Positions 63,084-64,000 of a stretch of DNA of 64,000 nt are shown here, one piece after another. The stretch's first letter is position 1. The number at the start of each line of letters is the position of its first letter. Position numbers and translations under genes: made by a program. Where the stretch lies: NCBI GenBank assembly GCA_910584035.1, contig CAJTZR010000001.1:1-64000 (forward strand), given 5' to 3'. Source of the stretch: an uncultured Christensenella sp. (GTDB lineage Bacteria > Bacillota > Clostridia > Christensenellales > UBA3700). Below the pieces are notes generated by a model. That model ran no database searches. It had not been told where the DNA came from and was given only the letters and a program-made list of their open reading frames with translations.

Positions 63084-64000
63084 TTATATTTTTGCTAAAT
63101 TCTTGTACATATTTTTAATAAGCGGATTCATAATTGACCAAAATAAAGTTCCAGCCTTAATATAACAAAATACTTCATTCCAAAGAGCATAAAAAGCACA
63201 TTTTATATTGCAATTTTTGCTTGCACCATATTTTTGTATATATGTTTTTCTTAGATTGAATTTTTTGCCACCCATATTATCAAGTTGAAACAAATCATAT
63301 TCTCTATCTGCAAACATTGAATTAAGTGGGTCAATTATTCCAGTAATATTATAATCTTTATCAACCATAATATTTGTAATATTTAAATCGCCGTGAATCA
63401 AACAAGCTGTTGATACTTTTTCAGAAAAGATTGTATCAAATTTATCCCAAGCAAGACGCATAATTTCTATAATCTTTTTGTGCAATTTGCCTTCTTGAAA
63501 CAATTGCTCAGATGTATCATAAATTGCTTTTGCAAAAGGTTTGTAATAGTCAAGCCAGTTATCACAATTAGGATTTTGAGTGTCGCCAAATTTAGTATTT
63601 GTGCATAAATGAATTTCGTGAAGAGCAGTTGTAACTTGTTCTGCAAACTTATTTTTTCGCTTTGCTCCCATAAATAGTATTTTAAAAACATTAAAGGCAC
63701 TTTGTCCGCCTATTAACTCCATACCATAACAATCTAATGGAATCAATTCATTTGCTTTTCTTTCAAATAAAATTTTTGGAATTTTAACAGAGCAATTTTT
63801 TGCAAGTAAATTCAAATCAAAACATTCTTTATCACACATATTTTCTGCACGCAAAAATTTAATTACAATAGATTTACCCTCAAGCTCAACTAAAAAGGCT
63901 TTTCCAAACGACCCGCCACCAATATATTTAATATTTTTAGCAACTTGTCCATATTTTTCTTCAACAATACTTTTAATATAATTAATCGCATCATTGTTAT
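63084..64000 (-). CDS. Aminoglycoside-phosphotransferase-fold kinase, partial at the window edge
   Basis: The frame is open through base 64000 and has no start codon inside, so the N-terminus is outside. The visible N-lobe reads YIGGGSFGKAFLVELEGKSIVIKFLRAE, a Gly-rich loop and the ATP-binding Lys. The catalytic loop is CLIHGDLNITNIMVD, and the metal Asp follows in GIIDPLNSMFADREYDL. It belongs to the APH/choline kinase fold, which phosphorylates small hydroxyl compounds; antibiotic resistance is only one option. A start at 63854 (TTG) would cut off the N-lobe and is rejected. Confidence 0.82.
   Translation of the reverse strand, partial: NNDAINYIKSIVEEKYGQVAKNIKYIGGGSFGKAFLVELEGKSIVIKFLRAENMCDKECFDLNLLAKNCSVKIPKILFERKANELIPLDCYGMELIGGQSAFNVFKILFMGAKRKNKFAEQVTTALHEIHLCTNTKFGDTQNPNCDNWLDYYKPFAKAIYDTSEQLFQEGKLHKKIIEIMRLAWDKFDTIFSEKVSTACLIHGDLNITNIMVDKDYNITGIIDPLNSMFADREYDLFQLDNMGGKKFNLRKTYIQKYGASKNCNIKCAFYALWNEVFCYIKAGTLFWSIMNPLIKNMYKNLAKI

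Overview
The window is AT-rich (about 30% GC by impression), uses the standard code and has strong AGGAGG-type ribosome sites. Its genes fit a low-GC Firmicutes/Bacillota, most likely an anaerobic, host-associated Clostridia relative: an oxygen-independent ribonucleotide reductase (NrdDG), a dockerin-bearing beta-helix surface protein, a BspA-like leucine-rich-repeat lipoprotein, a split transketolase, PepV and M29 peptidases, and RadC. No rRNA, tRNA, CRISPR array, transposase or prophage structural gene was seen. The species cannot be named from this alone.

Layout. 0-5 kb: beta-helix/dockerin surface protein, pepV on the minus strand, radC. 5-10 kb: a housekeeping run gltX-mrnC-thyA-folA-rlmB, then an orphan response regulator with a degenerate receiver. 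10-17 kb: a GH13 alpha-glucan hydrolase, a three-gene polar amino-acid ABC importer with arginine-type operators and an ATPase carrying a large internal insertion, and an acyl-CoA synthetase translationally coupled to tex. 19-24 kb: an MMPL/RND exporter and the LRR lipoprotein. 24-31 kb: nrdDG on the minus strand behind a long NrdR-like palindrome, a sugar-1-phosphate nucleotidyltransferase, a 1-kb repeat-rich non-coding stretch and the two transketolase halves. 31-39 kb: polysaccharide deacetylase, RluA-type pseudouridine synthase, a MarR repressor with a heterodimeric ABC exporter, and an M29 aminopeptidase. 39-46 kb: an accessory-looking stretch with a Fic protein, gap, two paralogous 78-aa XRE regulators around a SLOG-family gene, an unrecognised protein with two C-terminal membrane helices, and a cysteine hydrolase. 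46-55 kb: arginine biosynthesis (argG, then argH-C-J-B-D-F and a membrane protein). 55-61 kb: two tandem fused ATPase-permease (MacB/FtsX-like) transporters. 61-64 kb: an AraC regulator divergent from a DUF1349 protein and a sugar acetyltransferase, and an aminoglycoside-phosphotransferase-fold gene running off the right edge.

The main non-standard signals are regulatory and repetitive. (1) Palindromic operators upstream of fic and of both XRE genes recur at exactly 41 bp centre-to-centre, and a related single site precedes the SLOG gene; together they suggest one small-XRE regulon covering Fic and SLOG. (2) A 14-bp motif (GAAAATCGGTANTA) occurs about nine times on both strands, in intergenic DNA and in different reading frames of unrelated genes. 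(3) A dispersed non-coding repeat of about 180 bp is present in five complete or partial copies. (4) The importer ATPase has about 130 extra helical residues between Walker A and the Q-loop. (5) The SLOG / two-helix membrane protein / cysteine-hydrolase cluster is the best candidate for an undescribed system, but a function for it is inference only.
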